A stretch of 23,005 nucleotides of DNA from DATCHW01 sp036508135 (GTDB lineage: Bacteria > Bacteroidota > Ignavibacteria > Tepidaquicellales > Tepidaquicellaceae). Positions 7,244-14,726 of this stretch are shown piece by piece (position 1 is the first letter of the stretch; each line of letters opens with the position of its first letter). Made by a program: the position numbers and the translations under genes. Under the pieces are notes generated by a model. The model saw only the letters and a program-made list of their open reading frames with translations. It was not told the origin of the DNA and did not search any database. Where the stretch lies: NCBI GenBank assembly GCA_036508135.1, contig DATCHW010000261.1:1-23005 (forward strand), in the 5' to 3' direction.

Positions 7244-7879
7244 TTATTCCTCCACCACCTCTATATCCGTTATCGGATGGATTTCCCAGCAGGTGGCGCG
7301 CCAGTTTTTTCTGCCTTTTTTATTCTTCGGGTCTATGTTATAAGATTCCAGATTATGCTCGATATCGAACATTAGCCAGCCCGTAATCCTCACTTTTTTC
7401 CCTTTCAATAATTTTTTTAGCTCCTTGTTGTTCGTCACTCCGAGTTTAGTAAATATTTTTTTCCTAAGCCGCGGAGTGATTTCCGCTATTACTCTTTTCT
7501 TGTAAGTCTTCGTTTTTGCCGTCGGAACTATTTCCACGTGTACGTCCCGGAATTCCTGACTTTTTGCACGGCAGTTGCAGGATTCTATTCCGCCGATTTT
7601 TATGTTAAAAATATACCCTTCGATTACCACTGCCTTGCTTTCGTCGAAACGCTCTTCATCGTTTCCCGGCGTTAGTATTTTATCGAGCGTGATAGTCTTA
7701 TCGAAATCCGCCACTGTGGGTAGTTTGAATCTGTTTTTTAATTTATTAAGTGCCTGATACTTCGCACTCTCCGTGCTTCCTTCCGGCGGGCACTCGTTAA
7801 TAGTGTCCTGTGCCTGAATAAACGAAAATGTAAACAACAGGAAAAGTAAAACAAAAAATCTTAAATTTTTCATTTTCAT
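7244..7879 (-). CDS. Exported OB-fold-like protein of unknown function
   Basis: A 211-aa protein with a clear Sec signal peptide (basic MKMKNLR, hydrophobic FFVLLFLLFTFSFI, cut near QAQ), so periplasmic or secreted. The mature part alternates strands: VVIEGYIFNIKIGG, ESCNCR, FRDVHVEIVP, RVIAEITPRLRK, then KGKKVRITGWLMFDIEHN and WRATCWEIHPITDIEV. The G-W-L-x-F-D-x-E-H and WEIHP blocks suggest an OB-fold-like domain seen in other bacterial exported proteins, but no biochemical role is known to me. Cys residues in the CNC and ATCW blocks could form a disulfide. It starts 12 nt after the patatin stop with no SD, so it is probably co-transcribed. GC content is visibly higher than in the SIR2-HerA genes. 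Confidence 0.7.
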   Translation of the reverse strand: MKMKNLRFFVLLFLLFTFSFIQAQDTINECPPEGSTESAKYQALNKLKNRFKLPTVADFDKTITLDKILTPGNDEERFDESKAVVIEGYIFNIKIGGIESCNCRAKSQEFRDVHVEIVPTAKTKTYKKRVIAEITPRLRKKIFTKLGVTNNKELKKLLKGKKVRITGWLMFDIEHNLESYNIDPKNKKGRKNWRATCWEIHPITDIEVVEE

Positions 7880-7891
7880 AGTGTTATAATT

Positions 7892-9214
7892 TTAAGGGTT
7901 TATAAAAAGAGACGGACAGTAAAGCCGCACCTGTATTTCCGTTAATACCGATGCATGCCTCGAAAGCAAATCGAGCTTATCTTTCGTCAGCGGGCTTAAT
8001 CCGGTTTTGATGCCGCTTATTTTGTTTATTTCCTCTGCCGTTAGTCCGTTTTTGATTATTTCTTTATAATTTATTTTTTGTGTAATAAAATCTTTTATTT
8101 CCTGCTCTTTGAAGTCGTTGGGATTGGTGTAATATTCCTCCGGAATGTTGTGTGCCTTTGCCACGTTTTCCCTTAATTCACCGCCACTGAGGTTTTTTAT
8201 AAATCCGTCTATGCAGTCTTCGTAATTCCAGTCAATGGAATAGTATGCAATTTCTTTCATCAAGCCGGATGATTTTCCGTAAACGTTCATCGACTTCTGA
8301 AGGTTTTTAATCCTTAACATCATAATACTGTTCACACGCGTTAAAATCGGCAGCGGATTCATCTGGTAAAATTTTCTTTTAAAAGGAGCCGCGGCGTCGC
8401 TGCAAATAATTGTGTCGCATTTATATCTCGACATTTTATTTGTGATTTTATGAATTCCCTGATTGTCATAAACTCCGCCGTCAACCAGTGATGGGTCTGC
8501 TCTTTTCGGAAAATCTTTCGGGTCTGAGTAATGCTTTTGTTTTATTTTAATCGGATTAAAAGGGAAGGGGATTGCAGTGGAGGCGGAAACCGCAACCGAT
8601 ACGGGAAAATCGAGAACTTTGAAAAATACGGGTTTCCCGCCTTTCAGGTTATGCTCGTAATTTGAGTCACCCATATATTCTTTTGAAAACGTAAAAAGCC
8701 CGCCGGTTTCGAGATTTGTGGAATTAATTGTAATAATCGGTTCTTCCGGAAAATCGGAAAGTTTTTTCTTTTCAAAGAATACTTTGTTATATGCTTGCTC
8801 CACCAAATCGCTGAGCGGAATAAAACTATAGAGAAAAATTAACGCTATAATCGCAGTAACGAGGAAGGAAAACAAAGCCCAAGGAACGCTGATAAGGAAA
8901 AAAGGAACTACCCAGATAATCAAAAGCGAAAAAGCGAAAGTAAGGAATCTTTTAGAGAAAAGAACTTTTTTAACCACTGAAACCTGAAGTGCATTTTCAA
9001 GGAGGCGTGTGAATTCATCGAAATTATTTTTATGAAGCATATAAAAAGCACCTGCGAGCGAGCCGCCGGAAATTGTAGAAAGCACATGCACCTTATCCAG
9101 CACGCCGAGCTCTTTAAGTTTTTTCAGTGTACCGAGGTGGAAAGCCGCGGCGCGAAACCCTCCGCCCGAAAACGCAACCCCGATATTTAAATTATCTTCT
9201 GGCATAAGGTACAT
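7892..9214 (-). CDS. Membrane-anchored patatin-like phospholipase
   Basis: A 440-aa protein with the patatin Ser-Asp dyad. GGGFRAAA (17-24) forms the oxyanion hole, ISGGSLAG (48-55) holds nucleophile Ser52, and LVDGGVYDNQG holds Asp245. Patatins hydrolyse acyl chains of phospholipids. Two hydrophobic spans at about 91-134 (LTFAFSLLIIWVVPFFLI, then PWALFSFLVTAIIALIFLYS) split the catalytic domain and would tether it to the inner membrane. This insertion is not in classical soluble patatins. The start could be MYLM at 9214 or MPED at 9205; no SD is present. It begins 9 nt after the KTSC stop, so read-through from the SIR2-HerA unit is likely. Its higher GC hints at separate origin. Patatins act as membrane-damaging effectors in CBASS (CapV); here that role is only a hypothesis. 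Confidence 0.88.
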   Translation of the reverse strand: MYLMPEDNLNIGVAFSGGGFRAAAFHLGTLKKLKELGVLDKVHVLSTISGGSLAGAFYMLHKNNFDEFTRLLENALQVSVVKKVLFSKRFLTFAFSLLIIWVVPFFLISVPWALFSFLVTAIIALIFLYSFIPLSDLVEQAYNKVFFEKKKLSDFPEEPIITINSTNLETGGLFTFSKEYMGDSNYEHNLKGGKPVFFKVLDFPVSVAVSASTAIPFPFNPIKIKQKHYSDPKDFPKRADPSLVDGGVYDNQGIHKITNKMSRYKCDTIICSDAAAPFKRKFYQMNPLPILTRVNSIMMLRIKNLQKSMNVYGKSSGLMKEIAYYSIDWNYEDCIDGFIKNLSGGELRENVAKAHNIPEEYYTNPNDFKEQEIKDFITQKINYKEIIKNGLTAEEINKISGIKTGLSPLTKDKLDLLSRHASVLTEIQVRLYCPSLFINP

Positions 9215-9223
9215 TAATTAATT

Positions 9224-9439
9224 TTATCCAACTTTAGTGTCATTATACTTTCCTTTGATGTTAGCATGAAAGTATTTTCCTTTTGAATCAGAAGACATAA
9301 AATCGTTATATAAGTATTCCGGAAAATTATAATACTGATATACAGATGAGTCTGATACAAATTCGATTTCTAATGTAGAAGTTTCAACTTCATAGCCAAT
9401 TGAATGTATCATTGAAGATACTACTGATATTCTATTCAT
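9224..9439 (-). CDS. KTSC-domain protein, overlaps herA-like gene
   Basis: A 71-aa protein that is essentially one KTSC domain: SSMIHSIGYE, a TLEIEF strand, VYQYYNFPEYLYNDFMSS, then SKGKYFHANIKGKY. This matches the family pattern (SS-x-I-x-x-IGYD, LxVxF, vYxYxxvPxxxYxxl, SxGxyfnxxIrxxY). KTSC domains occur alone or fused to lysyl-tRNA synthetases and nucleases; their role is poorly known and may be nucleic-acid binding. The ATG overlaps the HerA-like stop as ATGA (9436-9439), so synthesis is coupled to the ATPase. That tight linkage makes it a probable third component of the SIR2-HerA unit. Confidence 0.85.
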   Translation of the reverse strand: MNRISVVSSMIHSIGYEVETSTLEIEFVSDSSVYQYYNFPEYLYNDFMSSDSKGKYFHANIKGKYNDTKVG

Positions 9440-11280
9440 TTTTTTGTTTTTTTAATTTTATTTTTTAAATTATTTACTTTTAAATGTTTTTGTTCTCTCC
9501 AAGCTTTAATTACATCTTTATAATGTGATTCGTCAATAGGATATTCTTTTAACCATGATTCAACTAATTTAGGATCATTGCTATCAGGTCTTGGTTCCGC
9601 TAAATCAATACGAACTCTAGAAGGTATAACTATCGCTTCTCCCACTATAACAGCTTCACCGATTCTTAATGATGGGAGTAAATTTATTAGTGTATTCATA
9701 TTATCAGGAGCGGAAGATTTTATCATTGATTGATCCCCGCTATTTGTTAATCGTAAAGCTATAAAGGTACCAACTTGCGCCAAAATAGTTCCGGAGATTT
9801 CTGATGGTCTTTGACTTATCACCATTGCTCCAACCCCAAACTTTCTACCCTCTTTAAATATTTTCTCAACTGATTCACGTGCATATCCGCTTATACCATA
9901 TGAATTTTCACTTTTTGGAAGATAAGTATGTGCTTCTTCATATATCATTAGTATCGGTCTATTTTTCCCGGTGTAATCGAGATTTCTTCCCCAAAACATT
10001 CCATCAAAAATGAATCTTGTTACAAGTCCAACTGAAATATCTAATAAATCAAAAGGAACACCGCTTAAATCCAAAATGGTTAATCGTTTTTCATGGTCTA
10101 TCCAATCTCGTATTAGTTTGTCAATATCTGTAAAATTTGAATCATCAACATCTGAATAGTTACCAGGATTAAACATAAAATCATATCTCGTATCTTTTAA
10201 TCTAGCGAATATCTTTTTTTCATATGCAAAAAATAGTTGATCTTTTGATTTAAATGGTGCCGTGTTAGATGTATTATATGGTTTAAATTGTGCGGGAATT
10301 AACTTCTTATAATCGCCATCTTTAATTTTTTGTACCGTTCTATCATTTTGGTCCTTCTGATCTCCTGCTGAATATGTAGCGTTTACACGATAATTCATAT
10401 CGCCCCAAATCTTTTTTAAATCAAAAGGAATTGGGGAATCAGAGGTTATATAATTAATATCTATTGTTGTATCTTTCAATTTACTAACATTTCCTTTTTT
10501 ACCTTGATAGACTATCTCTCGAAATTCTCTATACTCTGTCCTTTGCTCCTCTTTAGAATCAGCGCCTAATAGAAAGAAAGCTAATTCTGTAAAATTCATT
10601 ATCCAAAAAGGTATATATAACGGATTCGTTATATCATTTATCTTAAAAATCTTAGCGTCATTAGGAAAAGCTGTAGCATATTCACCATGAGGATCAATTA
10701 GGACAATTCTTGCACCTTTATAGTTATTAAGTATTGACTTTATTATTTGAACATTCGTATTCGATTTCCCACTACCGGTAGATCCAACAACGGCTGAATG
10801 TCTTAAAATTAACTTATGAGTATCGATATAAACTGCAAGGCTATCTGAAGACGAATGTTTACCTATCTCAAAATTATTTTCACCGGAAACGCCATAGATA
10901 ATTTCCAAATCTTCTTCTGTAACTAAATGAACTTCGTCGTTTACAGTTGGGAATATACCTATACCTTTTTCAAATTTTTGATTTCCAATTTTTTCTCCAA
11001 CTAATTGTACTCTAAGATACTTCTTTCCTTTATCGGGATATAAAATTCTTTCATTTAACTCATCGGAGACTAATAACGTTGGTGTATTGCTCACCGATTC
11101 TACAATCCCAAATAGTTCAATGTTACCTATAGGAATCTTCACAAATGTGCCTATTTGACCAATTTTGTAAATCTTACCTTTTATAATAGGTGTGATTGAA
11201 ATTGAATCTTTTATTTCAACTTCAATTGAACTACTATCTACTCTAATTATTTTTCCTAAATATGTTGGTTCTTTGTTCAT
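9436..11280 (-). CDS. HerA-like hexameric ATPase (HAS-barrel plus DUF87 motor) of SIR2-HerA defence
   Basis: A 614-aa protein. Residues 1-125 are a HAS-barrel-like beta domain. The FtsK/HerA ATPase core follows: Walker A GSTGSGKS (166-173), IVLIDPHGEYA (192-202), Walker B ILMIYEEAH (443-451) and the motif ISQRPSE (488-494). An approximately 240-residue helical insertion lies between the Walker motifs. HerA proteins form DNA-translocating hexamers. In SIR2-HerA systems the hexamer assembles with SIR2 subunits and controls their NADase and/or DNase activity during phage infection. The gene overlaps the SIR2-like stop by 4 nt at its start and the KTSC gene by 4 nt at its end. No NurA gene is present, arguing for a defence rather than a repair role. 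The lysine-rich tail (KVNNLKNKIKKTKK) may bind nucleic acid. Confidence 0.92.
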   Translation of the reverse strand: MNKEPTYLGKIIRVDSSSIEVEIKDSISITPIIKGKIYKIGQIGTFVKIPIGNIELFGIVESVSNTPTLLVSDELNERILYPDKGKKYLRVQLVGEKIGNQKFEKGIGIFPTVNDEVHLVTEEDLEIIYGVSGENNFEIGKHSSSDSLAVYIDTHKLILRHSAVVGSTGSGKSNTNVQIIKSILNNYKGARIVLIDPHGEYATAFPNDAKIFKINDITNPLYIPFWIMNFTELAFFLLGADSKEEQRTEYREFREIVYQGKKGNVSKLKDTTIDINYITSDSPIPFDLKKIWGDMNYRVNATYSAGDQKDQNDRTVQKIKDGDYKKLIPAQFKPYNTSNTAPFKSKDQLFFAYEKKIFARLKDTRYDFMFNPGNYSDVDDSNFTDIDKLIRDWIDHEKRLTILDLSGVPFDLLDISVGLVTRFIFDGMFWGRNLDYTGKNRPILMIYEEAHTYLPKSENSYGISGYARESVEKIFKEGRKFGVGAMVISQRPSEISGTILAQVGTFIALRLTNSGDQSMIKSSAPDNMNTLINLLPSLRIGEAVIVGEAIVIPSRVRIDLAEPRPDSNDPKLVESWLKEYPIDESHYKDVIKAWREQKHLKVNNLKNKIKKTKK

Positions 11281-12437
11281 TTTTTGTAAGATTCAATTTT
11301 TTCTTTTTGACCTGAATTGAGGACAATAAATTCTATTAATTTAATAAAATCACCGAGTAATAATTCCTTTTTAGTTTCGATAACAAAAGGTTTATCTACT
11401 TCTTCTAAATCAGTTAGATCATATTCATCAATTTTCCCTCTAATTATAGCTTTATTTGGTGAGTAAACATTGATATTCAAATATGAAGTAGCTAAATCTT
11501 TTACATTGTTAAAACTCTCTTCAGAAAATAAAAATGTTGAAATTTGTAGTTTATTATTTTGACGTAACGCATCAAATAATATTTCATTGATATGCTGATC
11601 ACCAAAAGAAAAGCCAGCTACAATAAAATGCAAATCCCCATATCTTAAATAATTTTTCAATCTATCAAAATATGAAATGAAAGGTTGCTTTCTTGATGTA
11701 ACATACTTTTCTCTTGAAGGATATATTACAACTTCATCTTCATTTAAACTCTTGTCATCTACTTTCCCCAATCTAATAATTCTCTCAGTGTCTTTTTTCC
11801 AAAACCAGCCTAACGAACCATGCAATTTCCATAATCTAATCCATTCAATTGGTGGCATTTCCAAAGAATTTGTTGACTCAATGCTCTCAGGTAAGAAAAA
11901 GGGTTCATATGAGCCAATAAATCCATCAAAATAAGGAATAGATTGAAATTCTAAACATTTTTCTATAACCAAATCATAATTTGTAGTAAATATTTCTTTT
12001 GTAAAATCTCTATTTAACCAATTATACCAAAGGAAAAATTTTACAATATTACTTATATCTACTTTTTCTTCATCCGTTTTAATAATTGTATAAATGTTGT
12101 CGCAAATATCTTTATCGAATAATTTTGCTGTTTCACCATCAATGTCTAAAAACTTAACATCTTTACTTTCATTTGTAATTTGTCTAATCAATCTTAATTG
12201 ATTTAAAATTTCTTCAATGTTTTTTGAAGAATTTTTTATATTACTTAAATGTTTCTTTATTTTATCTAGAGAAGGCTTGTATTCAGCTTTAATTTTCTTT
12301 TCTACCTCTGCTGTTAATTTATCTAAGTTTGGAATACCTAAAGCACAGGATGTACCGGCTCCAAATAAAAAACCAATTCTTGTAGAAAAATTTATTTGGT
12401 TCTTAAATTCTTTTAGTTCTTTTGAAAGTTTATGCAT
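11277..12437 (-). CDS. SIR2-like NADase effector of SIR2-HerA defence
   Basis: A 386-aa protein with a SIR2-like fold: the nucleotide loop FLFGAGTSCALGIP (GAG at 26-28), FTTNYD with Asn153 and Asp155, KLHGS with catalytic His206, and a C-terminal VAGFSFGDQHINEILF strand-helix typical of the SIR2_2 subgroup. These residues support NAD+ hydrolysis. Homologous SIR2-HerA pairs abort phage infection by depleting NAD+. Residues 45-130 form a helical insertion. Its stop overlaps the HerA-like start by 4 nt, so subunits are co-translated. No SD is evident; a perfect hairpin lies just upstream of the start. Function is assigned from family and gene pairing. Trigger and any partner beyond HerA are unknown. 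Confidence 0.9.
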   Translation of the reverse strand: MHKLSKELKEFKNQINFSTRIGFLFGAGTSCALGIPNLDKLTAEVEKKIKAEYKPSLDKIKKHLSNIKNSSKNIEEILNQLRLIRQITNESKDVKFLDIDGETAKLFDKDICDNIYTIIKTDEEKVDISNIVKFFLWYNWLNRDFTKEIFTTNYDLVIEKCLEFQSIPYFDGFIGSYEPFFLPESIESTNSLEMPPIEWIRLWKLHGSLGWFWKKDTERIIRLGKVDDKSLNEDEVVIYPSREKYVTSRKQPFISYFDRLKNYLRYGDLHFIVAGFSFGDQHINEILFDALRQNNKLQISTFLFSEESFNNVKDLATSYLNINVYSPNKAIIRGKIDEYDLTDLEEVDKPFVIETKKELLLGDFIKLIEFIVLNSGQKEKIESYKK

Positions 12438-12459
12438 ATATTTATTATTTTAATTTTTT

Positions 12460-12489
12460 CTCGTTACTGCTCGGGAGCGCAGTAACGAG
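12460..12489 (-). repeat. Perfect 11-bp hairpin immediately upstream of the SIR2-like start
   Basis: CTCGTTACTGC (12460-12470) and GCAGTAACGAG (12479-12489) pair exactly around an 8-nt loop. On the minus strand the hairpin follows the 80-aa gene and is followed by AAAAAATTAAAATAA, so it is not a U-tract terminator in that direction. Possible roles are mRNA processing or translational control of the SIR2-like gene. Confidence 0.7.
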
Positions 12490-12495
12490 ATTTAG

Positions 12496-12738
12496 TTAGT
12501 CATTATTCGCTAATTCGTCTATATCTTTCTTAACTAAATCTATTAACATTGAATAACCATATTTTGGATAATAGTTTGCAAAATTATCACGTGTTTCAAA
12601 ATCAATAGAATAAGTTATATTATTTACTGGTGTATTAATTAAAAATACTTTTATAATATAACTCTTCTCGTCCACAAAGACCCTTATTTCATAATTATTT
12701 CCATTTGATAAATATGGTATAGTATTTATTAGATTCAT
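12496..12738 (-). CDS. 80-aa hypothetical, first gene of the SIR2-HerA unit
   Basis: A good ribosome site (AAAGGAA about 9 nt before ATG) supports this gene. The product has a beta-rich first half (YEIRVFVDEKSYIIKVFLIN, VNNITYSIDFET) and a helical end (SMLIDLVKKDIDELANND). There is no signal peptide, membrane span or recognised domain. It ends 58 nt before the SIR2-like start, separated only by the perfect hairpin, so it is probably the leader gene of the defence operon and may be a regulator or inhibitor. That role is inference from position. Confidence 0.6.
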   Translation of the reverse strand: MNLINTIPYLSNGNNYEIRVFVDEKSYIIKVFLINTPVNNITYSIDFETRDNFANYYPKYGYSMLIDLVKKDIDELANND

Positions 12739-13015
12739 TATTAATTTCCTTTCTAATTTTCATTTTTTTAAATTTTATATTAAACATTATTTTTTCTTTT
12801 CTTAATTTACTTATTCTGTTTTGGTTTTACAATTGTTTTGTGTGCTGTGCTTGCATCTATTAATTTATTATTTAAAATATAAAATTCACTCACTAGCTCA
12901 CTCCATTTCTATTATCCATTCAAATCACAAAAACCATCCCCCCCTCTCAATCCACCCCTTATTCCCCTCCTTAGCAAGGAGGGGAAGCACGAAGTGCCAG
13001 AGGAGGTCATTAATC
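12739..13015. other. 277-nt spacer with hairpin, no convincing gene
   Basis: The stretch between the 80-aa gene and the metalloprotease debris has no supported coding frame. It contains a C-rich tract (ccatccccccctctcaatcc), a perfect TTCCCCTCCTT/AAGGAGGGGAA hairpin and the small GCAC-GAA-GTGC hairpin. The phrase cattcaaatca-aaaaa near 12918 recurs near 16376. Confidence 0.6.
12962..12986. repeat. Copy 1 of the CCCCTCC/GGGG hairpin module
   Basis: TTCCCCTCCTT (12962-12972) and AAGGAGGGGAA (12976-12986) form a perfect 11-bp stem with the 3-nt loop AGC. The same type of CCCCTCCnTnGCGGAAGGGG hairpin follows the other two copies of the shared gene tail (14577-14600, 16703-16724), so tail plus hairpin form one duplicated unit. 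Confidence 0.7.
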
Positions 13016-13090
13016 TTACAGCACCGTCACTTTATATTCACCATCGTTGGCATTAAGATTAAAATTATTAATTGTACGCCTAAGTAATAT
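13016..13090 (-). pseudogene. Orphan 3' tail (copy 1) directly after the metalloprotease stop
   Basis: Immediately after the metalloprotease TAA (13091-13093), and in the same frame, 24 codons run to a second TAA, ending LNANDGEYKVTVL. The last 10-20 codons and the following hairpin match the 3' end of the gene at 16747-17028 (TNKGKYRVTVL). It has no start of its own. It is probably the remnant of a gene replaced by the metalloprotease. The alternative, a stop-read-through extension, is possible because the frame is kept. Confidence 0.55.
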
Positions 13091-14530
13091 TTAATAATTA
13101 TTTTTATTAAAAATTAAGTGACCGCTGAAATTAACATCACATATATTTCTAAAACTATCGCCATCGCTTTTTACAATGGTTCTTAACATTGTTCCTTTCT
13201 TTAAGTCAAAAATATTAGAAAATCCAACACTATCTCTTCTCCCGAATTGCTGGACCCCCGGACTCCAAGATGTTTTTTGATCGCTTTTCTCGCTCCAGGC
13301 AGTTCCTAATATTTGGTCGTCTGATGTCATTAAATGAATCCATACATCATTTGGTGTTCCTTCATCAACTAACGAGTCCTTTTGAAAGAATACAGAAAAC
13401 ATATATAATCCATCACATGGAGCAGTAAAATATTTACCGTCAAAAGCCCAAGAATAATTGACATAAGTATGTGTATACTCCAGCAAAGTTTCGCTTCCCG
13501 CAGACTTAAGCCTGTCAATTTTAGCCCCAAAAGCACATTTTGAAAATTTACAGCAACAATTCACATATTTTTTAACATGCATGTTTTGTATGTTATAGTA
13601 CATTTGTGCAATTTGTAAAGTAGATAGCCAGCCAGCCTTATAAGACCCCCCCATAATATTATTCATTATTCCATCTCTGTCAGCCGCAAAAGGTTCAGTT
13701 GACCACCCACCAATGAGTGGAATTATTTTATCAGTACCACAACCAAAAATATCAAACATATAAAAATTATCAGCTTCATCTGTAACAGGAGGACAATTTC
13801 CAGTATATGTATGACGTAGCCCAAAAACATGACCTAATTCGTGTGCTAACGTTAACGATGCCGAGAAGTCACGGTTTGAATCATTAAATGTTGACGACAT
13901 TGTAACATAAGAATCTTCATTGGGATTGGAACTAGGAAGAGTATTAACATATGGTGTGGAACTTGCACCGGTTAAAAATACATTTAATTGATTTCTCATA
14001 TTTGGATCCCTCTGGTTCATAGCATTCGCAAAAGCTATATGAGCATTTGGATATATTTGAGAGTTTAATACATTGTCCCTATAAAATTCAATTCTATTAA
14101 TAACAAATCTTATTCTGGAATCTATTTTTTGTTGAGGGATTGTATGTGAATTACAAATAACGGTATCTGAAGGAGCGTTATTAAACGCAAAGAATATACC
14201 GTTCGACCAGTCAACAATCTGTATTATTCTGGAAACATCACACTGTTGAAAATTATTACCACCTTGTGAATTTTGAAAAACGTGAATATTTATACAAACA
14301 AATGTCAATGGTTTTTTAGATGATGGTATAAAATCTTCTAAAAAATAAGAACCTTTTGCCCCTAAAACGACTTTTTTCTTTTGACTTTTTACATCGGTTA
14401 CTTTTGTAACTTTTGTTTTATCATCAAATTCTTTACCGGTTATTGAGCATGTGAAAGGAATTTGATCTTTAATTTTTGTTTTTTGATTTAATTCTAAATC
14501 AGAACGGAATTTTGCTTCAATATTTTTCAT
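13091..14530 (-). CDS. M43 (pappalysin-like) metalloprotease with C-terminal C1q-like domain
   Basis: A 479-aa protein. Residues about 75-320 are a metzincin protease: zinc site HELGHVFGLRH (230-240, His230, Glu231, His234, His240) and Met-turn NNIMGG (290-295), with the short spacing and Cys pairs typical of M43. A CCC-rich linker (about 324-332) follows. Residues 335-478 look like a C1q/TNF-type jelly roll (KYFTAPCDGLYMFSVFF, then VWIHLM, GTAWSE and FSGHLIF). Such domains trimerise and bind ligands. The fusion therefore predicts a targeted protease. No Sec signal peptide is present at the N-terminus (MKNIEAKFRSDLELNQ), although both domains are normally extracellular. That implies another export route or a cytoplasmic zymogen (residues 1-70 could be a propeptide). 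A strong SD (AAGGAG) precedes the ATG. Confidence 0.82.
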   Translation of the reverse strand: MKNIEAKFRSDLELNQKTKIKDQIPFTCSITGKEFDDKTKVTKVTDVKSQKKKVVLGAKGSYFLEDFIPSSKKPLTFVCINIHVFQNSQGGNNFQQCDVSRIIQIVDWSNGIFFAFNNAPSDTVICNSHTIPQQKIDSRIRFVINRIEFYRDNVLNSQIYPNAHIAFANAMNQRDPNMRNQLNVFLTGASSTPYVNTLPSSNPNEDSYVTMSSTFNDSNRDFSASLTLAHELGHVFGLRHTYTGNCPPVTDEADNFYMFDIFGCGTDKIIPLIGGWSTEPFAADRDGIMNNIMGGSYKAGWLSTLQIAQMYYNIQNMHVKKYVNCCCKFSKCAFGAKIDRLKSAGSETLLEYTHTYVNYSWAFDGKYFTAPCDGLYMFSVFFQKDSLVDEGTPNDVWIHLMTSDDQILGTAWSEKSDQKTSWSPGVQQFGRRDSVGFSNIFDLKKGTMLRTIVKSDGDSFRNICDVNFSGHLIFNKNNY

Positions 14531-14576
14531 TTTCTTTCTCCTTCTATCTTTTTTTTTATAAATTATTTTTTAATTT

Positions 14577-14600
14577 CTCCCCTCCCTCGCGGAAGGGGAG
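14577..14600. repeat. Copy 2 of the CCCCTCC/GGGG hairpin module
   Basis: CTCCCCT (14577-14583) pairs with AGGGGAG (14594-14600) around a loop with an inner CC/GG pair. It follows the stop of orphan tail copy 2 by about 20 nt and closely resembles 16703-16724 in sequence and spacing. It may act as a transcription barrier between units. Confidence 0.7.
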
Positions 14601-14621
14601 ACTAACTTCATTAAATATTTC

Positions 14622-14726
14622 TTACAGCACCGTCACCCGATATTTACCGTCGTTGGTAAGGTCTTTATTGGTTACGTTAAAATATTTATCAGCAATATTG
14701 CCAAAGTCTAATACAGAAATTGTTTT
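14622..14726 (-). pseudogene. Orphan 3' tail (copy 2) fused behind the C39/sorting-domain gene
   Basis: A 34-codon open end with no start, overlapping the last bases of the 520-aa gene in another frame. It reads KTISVLDFGNIADKYF, then NVTNKDLTNDGKYRVTVL and TAA. The intact gene at 16747-17028 has KNISVSELGDIAINKYFNVT, then DKDLTNKGKYRVTVL. DNA identity is high through the stop codon and 30 nt beyond into the hairpin. This is a clear remnant of a gene end left after an upstream replacement. Confidence 0.7.

Noticed and set aside
9436..11280. HerA as part of a HerA-NurA DNA-repair pair
   Set aside because: No NurA nuclease is adjacent; the overlapping partner is a SIR2-like protein.
12821..13087. 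Plus-strand 88-codon frame starting MVLQLFCVLC
   Set aside because: It runs across the hairpin and the antisense of the orphan gene tail, has no ribosome site and has unnatural composition.
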